Below the pieces are notes generated by a model that did not search any database, was not told where the DNA came from, and was given only the letters and a program-made list of their open reading frames with translations. The position numbers and the translations under genes are program-made. This document shows positions 26,411-34,211 of a stretch of 64,000 bases of DNA, in pieces; the first letter of the stretch is position 1; each line of letters begins with the position of its first letter. Origin of the DNA: Paracoccus denitrificans (GTDB lineage: Bacteria; Pseudomonadota; Alphaproteobacteria; Rhodobacterales; Rhodobacteraceae); NCBI RefSeq assembly GCF_900100045.1, contig NZ_FNEA01000003.1, positions 1-64,000 of the forward strand, in the 5' to 3' direction.

Positions 26411-28537
26411 ATGGCCACTGCCACGCAGAAAATCACCCTGTCGTCCTCGCGCGACATCCCCTTCAACAAGCTGATGCTCAGCCAGTCCAACGTCCGTCGC
26501 GTGAAAGCCGGTATCTCGGTCGAGGAACTGGCCGAGTCCATCGCCCGGCGCGGGCTGATCCAGTCCCTGCATGTCCGGCCCGAGCTCGACGCCGACGGTC
26601 AGGAAACCGGCCTTTTCGAGGTGCCGGCTGGCGGCCGCCGCTATCGCGCGCTGGAGCTTTTGGTCAAACAGAAGCGCCTGAACAAGACCACGCCGGTGCC
26701 CTGTATCGTCTCGGAGGCCAGTGACGACATCCTGATCGATGAGGTCTCGCTGGCCGAGAATATCGAGCGTGCGCCGCTTCATCCGCTCGACCAGTTCCGC
26801 GCCTTCCAGGTCCTTCGTGAAAAGGGCATGAGCGAGGAGGAAATCGCCGCGGCTTTTTTCGTCGACGCCAAGGTGGTGAAGCAGCGTCTGCGCCTCGTTT
26901 CGGTCTCGCCGGCGCTGCTCGAGACCTATGCCGAGGACGGCATGACGCTGGAACAGCTCATGGCCTTCACCGTTTCTGACGACCACGCCCGCCAAGAACA
27001 GGTCTGGGAGGCGATCAAGGATAGTTGGCAGAAGGAGCCATACACCATCCGGCGCATGCTGACCGAGACCACGGTGCGCGCTTCCGACAAGCGGGCGCTC
27101 TTCGTCGGCATTGAGGCCTATGAGGCGGCGGGCGGCTATGTGCTGCGCGATCTCTTCCAGCAGGACGATGGCGGCTGGCTCCAGGACCCGGTGCTGCTCG
27201 ACCGGCTGGCGGGCGAGAAGCTGAAGGCCGAGGCGGAGACCATCGCCGCCGAGGGCTGGAAATGGATCGAGGTCGCGGTGGATTTCCCCTATGGCCATAC
27301 CAGCGGCATGCGCCGTCTGGCCGGCACCACCATCGACCTGACCGATCAGGAGCGTGCCGAGCGTGAGAAGCTCCGTGATGAGTTCGACGAGCTGGAGGCG
27401 CAGTATGCCGAGGCCGAGGAATTGCCCGACCAAGTGGATGCGCGGCTCGGGGAGATCGAGGAGGCGCTGGAGGTCTTCGAGGCCCGGCCGATGCGCTATG
27501 GCGCGGACCAGATGGCGAGGACCGGTGTCTTCGTCAGCATCCGCTACGACGGCCAGCTCGCGGTCGAGCGCGGCTATGTCCGCGCCGACGATGAGGCTGT
27601 GGAAGGTCAGGACGGGAAGGGGGGCGATGGTTGTTCTCCCGTGGGTTGCGAGTCTGCTGGTATGCAGCGCGCTGTCATCACGGTGGGCGGCACGGCGACC
27701 GAAGCCGAGGAGGACGAAGAGCTTGAGAGCATCCGGCCTCTGCCCGATCGGCTCGTCAGCGAGCTGACCGCGCATCGCACGCTGGCGCTCCGCGATGCCG
27801 TGGCGGCGAACCCGCATGTCGCCATGACGGCGCTGCTGCATCGGCTGGTCACCGATTGCTTCCTGCCGCATTCCACCAGGGGGTGCCTCGAGGCTCATGT
27901 CCGGGAGGTTCACTTCCCGGCGCAGGCCGACGACCTCGCCGAAAGCGTCTCGGCGCGCGCCATCGCCGAGCGGCACGAACGCTGGGGTGATCATATCCCG
28001 GCTGACGATGCGGCGCTCTGGGACTGGCTCACGGATCAGGACGACGACACCCGCATGGAGTTGCTCGCCCATTGCGTTAGCTTCGGCGTCAACGCCCTGC
28101 ACGAGAAGCCCAACCCCTATGGCGGCATGGGCGTCAGCCAGCACGGGCTCGACGTGCGCCTGTCCCAGGCCGACCGGCTGGCGCGGGCAGCTGGCCTCGA
28201 CATGGTGGCGGTGGGGTGGCGGCCGACCGTCGGCAACTATCTCGGTCGCGTGACCAAGCCCCGGATCATCGAGGCGGTGCGCGAGGGCGCTGACGAGCGG
28301 GCCGCCCAGCTCATCGACCACCTCAAGAAGGGCGATATGGCCAAAGAGGCCGAGCGGCTACTGGCAGAAACCGGCTGGTTGCCGGCGCCACTGCGCATGG
28401 TGGATCGCGATGCCGATATCGCGGTGGATGCCGGGGTCGACATGGAGGCGGACGATTTGCCTGAATTCCTTGCCGGCGATGGCGAGGATGAAGACGCCAC
28501 GGAGGACGAAGAGCAGTCGATGGTCGCCGCCGAATGA
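26411..28537 (+). CDS. Long ParB/RepB/Spo0J-type protein
   Basis: A 708-residue protein. The N-terminal 200 residues form a ParB nuclease-like domain and central helix-turn-helix: IPFNKLMLSQSNVRR, GLIQSLHVRPE, GGRRYRALELLVKQK, LAENIERAPLHPLDQFRAF and the EEEIAAAFFVDAKVVKQRLRL helix-turn-helix. The long C-terminal part has an acidic coiled segment (about 330-360) and a highly acidic tail. It is about twice the size of chromosomal ParB and matches the plasmid/ICE type. No parA is next to it, so a simple segregation role is not established. A strong terminator follows. Confidence 0.88.
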   Translation: MATATQKITLSSSRDIPFNKLMLSQSNVRRVKAGISVEELAESIARRGLIQSLHVRPELDADGQETGLFEVPAGGRRYRALELLVKQKRLNKTTPVPCIVSEASDDILIDEVSLAENIERAPLHPLDQFRAFQVLREKGMSEEEIAAAFFVDAKVVKQRLRLVSVSPALLETYAEDGMTLEQLMAFTVSDDHARQEQVWEAIKDSWQKEPYTIRRMLTETTVRASDKRALFVGIEAYEAAGGYVLRDLFQQDDGGWLQDPVLLDRLAGEKLKAEAETIAAEGWKWIEVAVDFPYGHTSGMRRLAGTTIDLTDQERAEREKLRDEFDELEAQYAEAEELPDQVDARLGEIEEALEVFEARPMRYGADQMARTGVFVSIRYDGQLAVERGYVRADDEAVEGQDGKGGDGCSPVGCESAGMQRAVITVGGTATEAEEDEELESIRPLPDRLVSELTAHRTLALRDAVAANPHVAMTALLHRLVTDCFLPHSTRGCLEAHVREVHFPAQADDLAESVSARAIAERHERWGDHIPADDAALWDWLTDQDDDTRMELLAHCVSFGVNALHEKPNPYGGMGVSQHGLDVRLSQADRLARAAGLDMVAVGWRPTVGNYLGRVTKPRIIEAVREGADERAAQLIDHLKKGDMAKEAERLLAETGWLPAPLRMVDRDADIAVDAGVDMEADDLPEFLAGDGEDEDATEDEEQSMVAAE

Positions 28538-28643
28538 TGCTCAGGCGGGGTGGCCTTCGCTGCCCCGCCTCATCCCTTCCGTTTCCGCAACACGCCCGGT
28601 CCTCGTGGGAGCCATTCCGTACCGTAGGACACACGCCCTACTT

Positions 28644-28680
28644 GCCTGCCGACCAAGAGGTCGGCAGGCTTTTGTTTTTC
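28644..28680 (+). terminator. Intrinsic terminator after parB
   Basis: The perfect 11-base stem GCCTGCCGACC / GGTCGGCAGGC with a 4-base loop is followed by TTTTGTTTTT. Confidence 0.9.
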
Positions 28681-28778
28681 CGTCTTAATTTCGTCTGATT
28701 TTTCCGCCATCAGGGTCGGAATGGCGGGAAGTTCGAACTTCCCGCGGCGTGGCGCTTTGGCGTCCATCTGATTTCGTC

Positions 28779-28797
28779 ATTGGCCAGACTGGCCAAT
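28779..28797. promoter_or_regulatory. 19-base palindrome upstream of the large transposase-like gene
   Basis: ATTGGCCAG-A-CTGGCCAAT is a perfect 9-base inverted repeat with a single central base. It lies 50 bases upstream of the likely GTG start. A TTGACA hexamer sits just downstream (28817). It is a candidate operator or transposase-binding site. Confidence 0.5.
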
Positions 28798-28849
28798 CTT
28801 GGAGGCGTGCGAGCTCTTGACACAGAAACGGACGAAAGGACCGAACAAG

Positions 28850-31345
28850 GTGAAGAGCCTGAAAAACCTCACGCTTGCGCAAATATACCCCCGCGTCTCG
28901 GGCGATACAAATTTCAACTGCTGTGGTGATCCCGACTGCGGGAACTATGGGATCGAACCGGCGCCTACGAGGCATGCCTTTGTCGGGCGCGGCGCGTCCG
29001 AGAAGCGGTTGAGGGCCGCCATGGCTGATCCCAAGATCGCGCGCGGCGTCGGTCGCTACAAGATCGAGGCGGAAAGCGGCGACAACCTCCATCGCGTGAC
29101 CGATGCGTTCGAGTTCGCTGGCGATCCGTGCGCGTGGAATGACGGTCGGGTCCTGGTCTGTCAGCACCTCCGAGGCAACTCAGAATGCGGGGTCCGGACC
29201 CGGCTGATTTCGAACGAGGCCTACGAGGAAGAACGAAATCGACTTTGGGTCCAGAACGGTGCCCTGGAGGGACCAATCTGCGGCAACTGCGGCACTGCCT
29301 ATCTGGAAAAGCCTGAGGAGTTCATCTTCAACGGCGCCAACGGCAAACCGTCGCGAAAGGTCGGCCACAAAAAGGGTTCTGTGCCCCGCGCGCGCTCCGT
29401 CAGAGTGATCCACAAGCCCTGCAAGGGGCTGCCTGGCGCCCGTTTCACGGTATCGAGCGAACATCGTCGCCAGAAGAAGCGCGACGAGAACATCGAGATC
29501 TTGTCCCTGCTGGCCAACGGCACCGGTCTTCACGACATCCGCCGTATCCTCCGGACGCCGAGAGGCGAAACGGAGCCGGGGATGTCCAGGCTCTACGATC
29601 GCATCTTCTGGTTGGAGCGGACCCTCCTCGCCTACGAACAGGCGCAACTCGCGGAATGGCGAAAGCGCGTCGAACGGCAGCGCATCAAGGACGGCAAGCC
29701 ATACATCCATACCCGCATCGCCCACGACGACATCGTCGTCGGCGTGAACTGGCAGACGAAGATCGACCGTAAGATTACGCAGCTGAACTGCTCGGTCAGC
29801 GCCGACATTCGGTCAGGCTATGTCTTTCGCTGCGATGTGGATTTCGATCCGACCATCGACCCGCTTGAAGTGATCGAGGACGCCTATTTCGGCGTCGCTC
29901 GGGACTCGGCCCTCCGAAAGCAATACCGGAACTCGGACGGCATCTTCACCGCGCCACTGCTCCACTTTCAAAGGCCGACAGCGCGGTTCGACGAGCCGGC
30001 GCTCTTCACCGCTGCCGAGATGCGCCTGCACCACTTTGTGTGGCGGACCGCCAAAGCATTCGAGGCTGCAGGAGAGGCACTTTCGCCTGAGGCCCACATG
30101 GCGACGCAGGCCGCCAGCACTCGGGCAGACGAGATCGAACACCTGCGCGAGCACTGGTTCAACTTCGTGAAGCACGAGCGCGACAGCCGAAACGCCTTCG
30201 ATGGGGTTATGACCCGTGATACCTACACGAAGGCGGCGTCCCTCGCGTGCCTCAAGTGGATGATCCCCAGCGGTAAGCTCACGCTCGTCGGCGAAAGGGA
30301 GGGGCAGATGGCCCGCGTGGTGCCGCATATTTTCCGTGAGGAGATCCTGGCGGACAGATTCGAATGGGCCATCATTGGGTTCACGAAGGATGCGTCGATC
30401 GACCATATCCGGGAAAAGCAGGCGGAGTTTTCGGAGAGCCTCGCGGAGTGGCGCAAGATACACCCCGACCTGACACCGTGGGACGCACTACAAAGCTGGA
30501 CTTCCGCGAACCTGAGGCCTGCCTACCGCACCGACCCGAACGACCAGTCGAAAAGCCCGATCGTGGGGCCGAACCTTGCCTCCGCCGCGTTCCCGCGCTT
30601 GTGGGTCAAAAGCCCCATCCAGACGGCCAATGAGATCGACAAGACCGTGGGCTTCCCGATCCTGTCGCCGCGTTATCGCGCCGCCTATCGACGGCTGGGC
30701 ATCGACGATGAGATAGACGATCCAGACCTTCGCGCTGCCATCACCCGAAGGGTCATCCACGCAACGATCCAGCCGACTTCTACCTTTATGAACGCCATCC
30801 GCGAGCGGGTCAGTATCATCCAGCGGGCGGGTGGCCGCAGTTCTCGTGTAGGCGCAAAATACATCAACGGTGCCGCCTACAATCCGCGCGTCCTGATCGC
30901 CCTGATGAACATATGGCGCGTGCACTACAACTTCTTCGACTGGCGGCCCTACCAGCAGCCTCTGGAAGAGGAGGCATCATCGCCAGAAGGTGCAGGGTCC
31001 GACGCAGGCGACGAGAATGTTGGTGTGGCAGAGAATGGCGAGCAGTTCAGGCGTCTCGCGGTGCCGGGGACAGACAAGGCGATCCTTGTTCCAAAAAGGC
31101 GAACCAATAAGATCGTCCGGACTACCCCTGCGATGCGGATGGGTGTCCATCAACCGTCGAAACCGAAGGACCCGGAGCAGGAAGCAGGCATTACCGAAGA
31201 GGCGGAAGCCCCGGGTGGAGCCAGCCAGAAAAAGCAAGACCGCCGACGGGACGACCGTCCTCACCTGCCCGACCTCGCCCGGATTCTCTACCAACCTTGG
31301 CTGTTTCACGGCACGCCGATGTGGGCAAAACTTCAGGGTCGATGA
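28850..31345 (+). CDS. Large Cys-rich protein with transposase-like features
   Basis: A protein of about 831 residues of no family I can name. The N-terminus has zinc-ribbon-like cysteines (NCCGDPDCGNYG, VCQHLRGNSECG, CGNCGTAY), then CKGLPGARF and a helix-turn-helix-like segment (NIEILSLLANGTGLHDIRRIL). A region that may begin an RNase H fold follows (DDIVVGVNW...SVSADIRSGYVFRCDVDFD). Near the end, NPRVLIALMNIWRVHYNFFDWRPY resembles the end of DDE transposases. The tail is acidic and disordered. I favour the GTG at 28850 (AAAGGA 9 bases upstream), but a TTG at 28817 is possible. A domesticated transposase is inference. Confidence 0.55.
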   Translation: MKSLKNLTLAQIYPRVSGDTNFNCCGDPDCGNYGIEPAPTRHAFVGRGASEKRLRAAMADPKIARGVGRYKIEAESGDNLHRVTDAFEFAGDPCAWNDGRVLVCQHLRGNSECGVRTRLISNEAYEEERNRLWVQNGALEGPICGNCGTAYLEKPEEFIFNGANGKPSRKVGHKKGSVPRARSVRVIHKPCKGLPGARFTVSSEHRRQKKRDENIEILSLLANGTGLHDIRRILRTPRGETEPGMSRLYDRIFWLERTLLAYEQAQLAEWRKRVERQRIKDGKPYIHTRIAHDDIVVGVNWQTKIDRKITQLNCSVSADIRSGYVFRCDVDFDPTIDPLEVIEDAYFGVARDSALRKQYRNSDGIFTAPLLHFQRPTARFDEPALFTAAEMRLHHFVWRTAKAFEAAGEALSPEAHMATQAASTRADEIEHLREHWFNFVKHERDSRNAFDGVMTRDTYTKAASLACLKWMIPSGKLTLVGEREGQMARVVPHIFREEILADRFEWAIIGFTKDASIDHIREKQAEFSESLAEWRKIHPDLTPWDALQSWTSANLRPAYRTDPNDQSKSPIVGPNLASAAFPRLWVKSPIQTANEIDKTVGFPILSPRYRAAYRRLGIDDEIDDPDLRAAITRRVIHATIQPTSTFMNAIRERVSIIQRAGGRSSRVGAKYINGAAYNPRVLIALMNIWRVHYNFFDWRPYQQPLEEEASSPEGAGSDAGDENVGVAENGEQFRRLAVPGTDKAILVPKRRTNKIVRTTPAMRMGVHQPSKPKDPEQEAGITEEAEAPGGASQKKQDRRRDDRPHLPDLARILYQPWLFHGTPMWAKLQGR

Positions 31346-31446
31346 CCGCTTCAAACAGAAAACGGGCGACAGTTTCCTGCCGCCCGTGTCCTACATCTCG
31401 GAATGGCTCCGTCCTCGTGACCGGGCTTTTTCTTTGGAGAAATCCG

Positions 31447-31752
31447 ATGTCCGCACATGTTGATATCGACCAGGTCTTCCGCGAGGACAGTGCCAACCCG
31501 CCATCCGAACGCACGCTGCCCTGGGAGGAAACCTGCGACGGCATCACCGTAGTGGTGGAGCCGAAGCCGCATTGGGCGGACGACATGCGCGCCTTCCGTC
31601 TCGAAGCCCGCGAATATTGCCGCTATGCCGATTGGACCGCGAACGGCGGTCATGCCCGGTTCTACGGTCATATCGACACCAGCGGTGACGCCGTGATGAT
31701 GAGCGCGCGCGCCATGATCGCCCGCGAGATTGCCGATGGGCTCTGGGACTGA
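31447..31752 (+). CDS. Small protein of unknown function
   Basis: A 101-residue acidic protein. The ATG at 31447 has GGAGA upstream. The sequence includes LPWEETCDGITVVVEP, FRLEAREYCRYADW and a C-terminal helix MMSARAMIAREIADGLWD. No known domain was recognised. It is the first of several small unknowns in the central part of the element. Confidence 0.65.
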   Translation: MSAHVDIDQVFREDSANPPSERTLPWEETCDGITVVVEPKPHWADDMRAFRLEAREYCRYADWTANGGHARFYGHIDTSGDAVMMSARAMIAREIADGLWD

Positions 31753-31762
31753 AGGCCCGCTC

Positions 31763-31888
31763 ATGTCTGACGGTAGCCGCCCCCGTCGTCCTGTCATCGG
31801 CCTGTATGGCTCCAGTTCCAGCTTCACCACGGTGCCGCTCATCATGTTCGGCATCGGTGTCCGCCCCCGTCCTCGAACACGCTCCTGA
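31763..31888 (+). CDS. Possible 41-residue protein
   Basis: A short frame starting with ATG 10 bases after the previous stop and rich in arginine and proline (MSDGSRPRRPVIGLYGSSSS). GAAGG lies 7 bases upstream. There is no similarity I can name. It is reported because of its tight spacing, but chance is possible. Confidence 0.25.
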   Translation: MSDGSRPRRPVIGLYGSSSSFTTVPLIMFGIGVRPRPRTRS

Positions 31889-32049
31889 TGCCAGCGCGGC
31901 GGCAAGGCTGGCCGGGCGGGGCATCTGCAAGGGGGTATCCGGCGCCTGTCGGATGCAAGACACCACCCCCGCTTCCATTCGCTAACCTTGGTCTGATCCG
32001 TCTCTTTGACATTCAACCCCGGAGGGGTCGGCTTACGCATACGTGCCGC

Positions 32050-32084
32050 CCTCGGGGATTCGGAGCTAGTCCGAATGCCCGAGG
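32050..32084. promoter_or_regulatory. 35-base near-perfect palindrome
   Basis: CCTCGGG-G-ATTCGGA, loop GCTAG, TCCGAAT-G-CCCGAGG gives 14 paired positions with one central mismatch per arm and a 5-base spacer. There is no T-run, so a protein-binding site or a structured leader is more likely than a terminator. Confidence 0.5.
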
Positions 32085-32125
32085 GTGAGTGCAGATCCGG
32101 TCAGACACGTCGGGCGCCTGTCGCG

Positions 32126-32144
32126 CGGGGGATGGTCCCCCGCC
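32126..32144 (+). promoter_or_regulatory. Leader hairpin upstream of a 54-residue gene
   Basis: The perfect stem GCGGGGGA / TCCCCCGC with a 3-base loop lies 23 bases upstream of the ATG at 32168. An AGGAG ribosome site lies between them. Confidence 0.45.
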
Positions 32145-32167
32145 TCCAGAGACAGGAGCCAATCCCG

Positions 32168-32332
32168 ATGTCCTATGCAGATGCCACCGCTTTCGCTGCC
32201 AGCCTCGCCACCACGCTGATGGTCGTGATCGTCGTGTTCCAGGCCGGGGACGGAACCCACGGCGCCATGCCCGCCGACGAGTTTGACGGCGATGAGGACA
32301 TGGTGAAGCTGGAACTTGATCCATGGGCCTGA
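32168..32332 (+). CDS. Small protein with one hydrophobic segment
   Basis: A 54-residue product. AGGAG precedes the ATG at 32168. One hydrophobic helix (FAASLATTLMVVIVVF) is followed by an acidic soluble tail ending KLELDPWA. Function is unknown. The good ribosome site and preceding hairpin support it being real. Confidence 0.5.
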   Translation: MSYADATAFAASLATTLMVVIVVFQAGDGTHGAMPADEFDGDEDMVKLELDPWA

Positions 32333-32447
32333 GGCGCGAAAGCGCCTCACCCCAAACGGCCCGAACGCGGAGACCCGCGCTTCGGGCTTCCAGTGCCTCT
32401 CGATGGTCCCCCGTCGTCGGCAGCGGAACCGGGAACAAGCCCGGTCA

Positions 32448-32524
32448 GAGAGGAAGAGTGCGGGCCTTTCGGCCGTGACGGGTTGAGGGCCGGAGAGAGA
32501 GGCTCACCGGCGCCCGTCATGGAG
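32448..32524 (+). repeat. Repeated hairpin leader, copy 4
   Basis: GTGACGGG at 32475-32482 pairs with CCCGTCAT at 32513-32520 (one G-U pair). GGAG follows, then 8 bases and the ATG at 32533. The internal TTGAGGGCCGGAGAGAGAGG matches copies 1 and 3. Confidence 0.75.
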
Positions 32525-32532
32525 TGATCCCG

Positions 32533-33081
32533 ATGACCTTTGCCCGTTCCGAAACCTTCTGCTCCATCGGCCAGATTCTGGCGGCCGATGTTCTGCCCGC
32601 GCTTTTTCGGTCGCATAAGCTGCCGCTACGCATCTCTTGCCTCGGCACCGCCAGCTATGACGCCAGTGACGCGGCGAATAGCTTTGATCGCGTGATCCCG
32701 CTTGGGGAATGCCCGTCACCGGAGGAGGCCATCGAGGCCGCAGCCTTGCGCCTGTCGCGCGGTGATATTTGCACGGGGCCGGACAGTTTTCCGTATTTCC
32801 AGCCGCGCATCATGCTCATTCAGGACCGCGATCAGCGTCTGGTCCTGGGCGGCGAAATCCGCGCCGGCATTATCCTCTGGCAACAGCCGGTCGCATCCGA
32901 TGGCGAGGCACGCAGGATTGTGACCGAGGCCAGCCGACTGCGCGGTATGGCATTCCGAGCCACGGAGCCCGGTGATGCGAGACGGCTGCGTTACCGCGCC
33001 GCTGCGCTGGAGGCACGGTTGGTTGATCCCTTTTGGCGCGAGACCGCGGCCGATCTGCTCCGCCTGCCGCAGGCCGCCTGA
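32533..33081 (+). CDS. Hypothetical protein of the element
   Basis: A soluble 182-residue protein with no named domain. It includes FCSIGQILAADVLPALF, PSPEEAIEAAALRLSRGD and FPYFQPRIMLIQDRDQRLV. The ATG at 32533 is preceded by the repeated leader and GGAG. An in-frame GTG three codons earlier is possible. It probably starts an operon with the next two genes. Confidence 0.65.
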   Translation: MTFARSETFCSIGQILAADVLPALFRSHKLPLRISCLGTASYDASDAANSFDRVIPLGECPSPEEAIEAAALRLSRGDICTGPDSFPYFQPRIMLIQDRDQRLVLGGEIRAGIILWQQPVASDGEARRIVTEASRLRGMAFRATEPGDARRLRYRAAALEARLVDPFWRETAADLLRLPQAA

Positions 33082-33104
33082 GCTTCACCCTTTCCATCCC
33101 ATCC

Positions 33105-33125
33105 GGCCCGGTTTCACGCCGGGCC
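33105..33125 (+). promoter_or_regulatory. Intercistronic hairpin
   Basis: The perfect 7-base stem GGCCCGG / CCGGGCC with a 7-base loop lies between two small genes. CCCGGAG and the next ATG (33147) follow. Confidence 0.4.
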
Positions 33126-33146
33126 ATGTCATGCCCGGAGACCATC

Positions 33147-33563
33147 ATGGCCGACTATTTCACCCATTTCTCCTGCCTGCTTGACGTGGGCACCCCCGAG
33201 CAGGCCGCCCGCGCGCTCGATCTCTACAATGCGCTCTCGGATGAAAATGGCGCTGAGGATCCCCCTTCGGACGGGTTTCAGCTTTCCATTCAACCCGAGC
33301 ATGGTGGCACTCAGCTCTGGATGCGTGATGACGTCACCGGCGATCCCGAGCATGTCATCCAGTTCGTCAAACGCTGCGCCAGGGAGTTCGGGCTGACGGG
33401 TCTATGGGGAATGCAATACGCCAACACCTGCTCGAAGCCGCGTGTGGACGGGTTCGGCGGCGGGGCGCACGTCCTCGATCTCGCCACCGGCGAGACGGTG
33501 GACTGGATCTACACGGACGGCTGGCTTTCCACCGTGCTGGGGGGAGGCAATCCCTATGAGTGA
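33147..33563 (+). CDS. Hypothetical protein of the element
   Basis: A 138-residue acidic soluble protein. It contains TPEQAARALDLYNALSDEN, GFQLSIQPEHGGTQLWM and HVIQFVKRCAREFGLTGLWG. The ATG at 33147 follows GGAG by 6 bases, and the stop overlaps the next gene by 8 bases. The function is unknown. Similar genes usually sit among ArdC/ParB genes of mobile elements, which is recollection, not a search. Confidence 0.65.
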   Translation: MADYFTHFSCLLDVGTPEQAARALDLYNALSDENGAEDPPSDGFQLSIQPEHGGTQLWMRDDVTGDPEHVIQFVKRCAREFGLTGLWGMQYANTCSKPRVDGFGGGAHVLDLATGETVDWIYTDGWLSTVLGGGNPYE

Positions 33564-34200
33564 GGTCATCGAGATCACTGTCTATCGCCTCGACGAGCTT
33601 TCCGATGCAGCCAGGGACAAAGCCCGCGTCTGGTATCGTGAGGGTGGCTTCGACGATGACTGGTACGATGCCGTCTATGAGGATTTCCAGCGCGTCGCCG
33701 AAATCCTCGGGCTGAACCTCAAGACCCGAACCGTCCGGTTGATGGGCGGCGGGACTCGGCAGGAACCCTGCATCTGGTTCCGAGGCTTCTGGAGCCAAGA
33801 CGATGGCGCCTGCTTCGAAACTTTCTATGCCTACCGCAAGGGTGCCCCACGTCTGATCCGGGAATATGCGCCTAAGGACACCGAACTGCACCGCATCGCC
33901 GATGCCCTGCAGGCGATCCAGCGGCGCAATTTCTACCAGCTTCGCGCCGAGGCCGGCCATCGCGGCCATTATTGTCACGAATATTGCATGGGGATCTCGG
34001 TCGAGCGTGACAGTCCGACATATCAGGACATGACCGCCGATGCCGAGGAAGGCGTGATCGAGGCGTTGCGCGATCTAGCTCGCTGGCTCTACCGCCAGCT
34101 CGAGCGCGAATACTACTATCTGTCCTCGGATGAGGTCGTCGATGAGGCCATCATCGCCAACGGTTACACCTTCACCGAAGCCGGCCACCGGTTCGGGTGA
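33556..34200 (+). CDS. Hypothetical protein, possible antitoxin-like partner of the small operon
   Basis: A 214-residue protein starting EVIEITVYRLDELSDAARDKA, with WYREGGFDDDWYDAVYEDFQ, YCHEYCMGISVE and a YRQLEREYYYLSSDEVVDEAI C-terminal region rich in aromatic and acidic residues. Phage- and plasmid-borne proteins with this N-terminus are common, but their function is not known to me. It overlaps the upstream gene by 8 bases and is convergent with the Fic gene. Confidence 0.65.
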   Translation: MSEVIEITVYRLDELSDAARDKARVWYREGGFDDDWYDAVYEDFQRVAEILGLNLKTRTVRLMGGGTRQEPCIWFRGFWSQDDGACFETFYAYRKGAPRLIREYAPKDTELHRIADALQAIQRRNFYQLRAEAGHRGHYCHEYCMGISVERDSPTYQDMTADAEEGVIEALRDLARWLYRQLEREYYYLSSDEVVDEAIIANGYTFTEAGHRFG

Positions 34201-34211
34201 GGAGTCTCGTC

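Larger units (their letters stand above)
31889..32167. other. Gene-free stretch with two strong hairpins
   Basis: No supported gene in this stretch. It holds the 35-base imperfect palindrome at 32050-32084 and the perfect hairpin at 32126-32144, which precedes a small gene. Confidence 0.5.
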
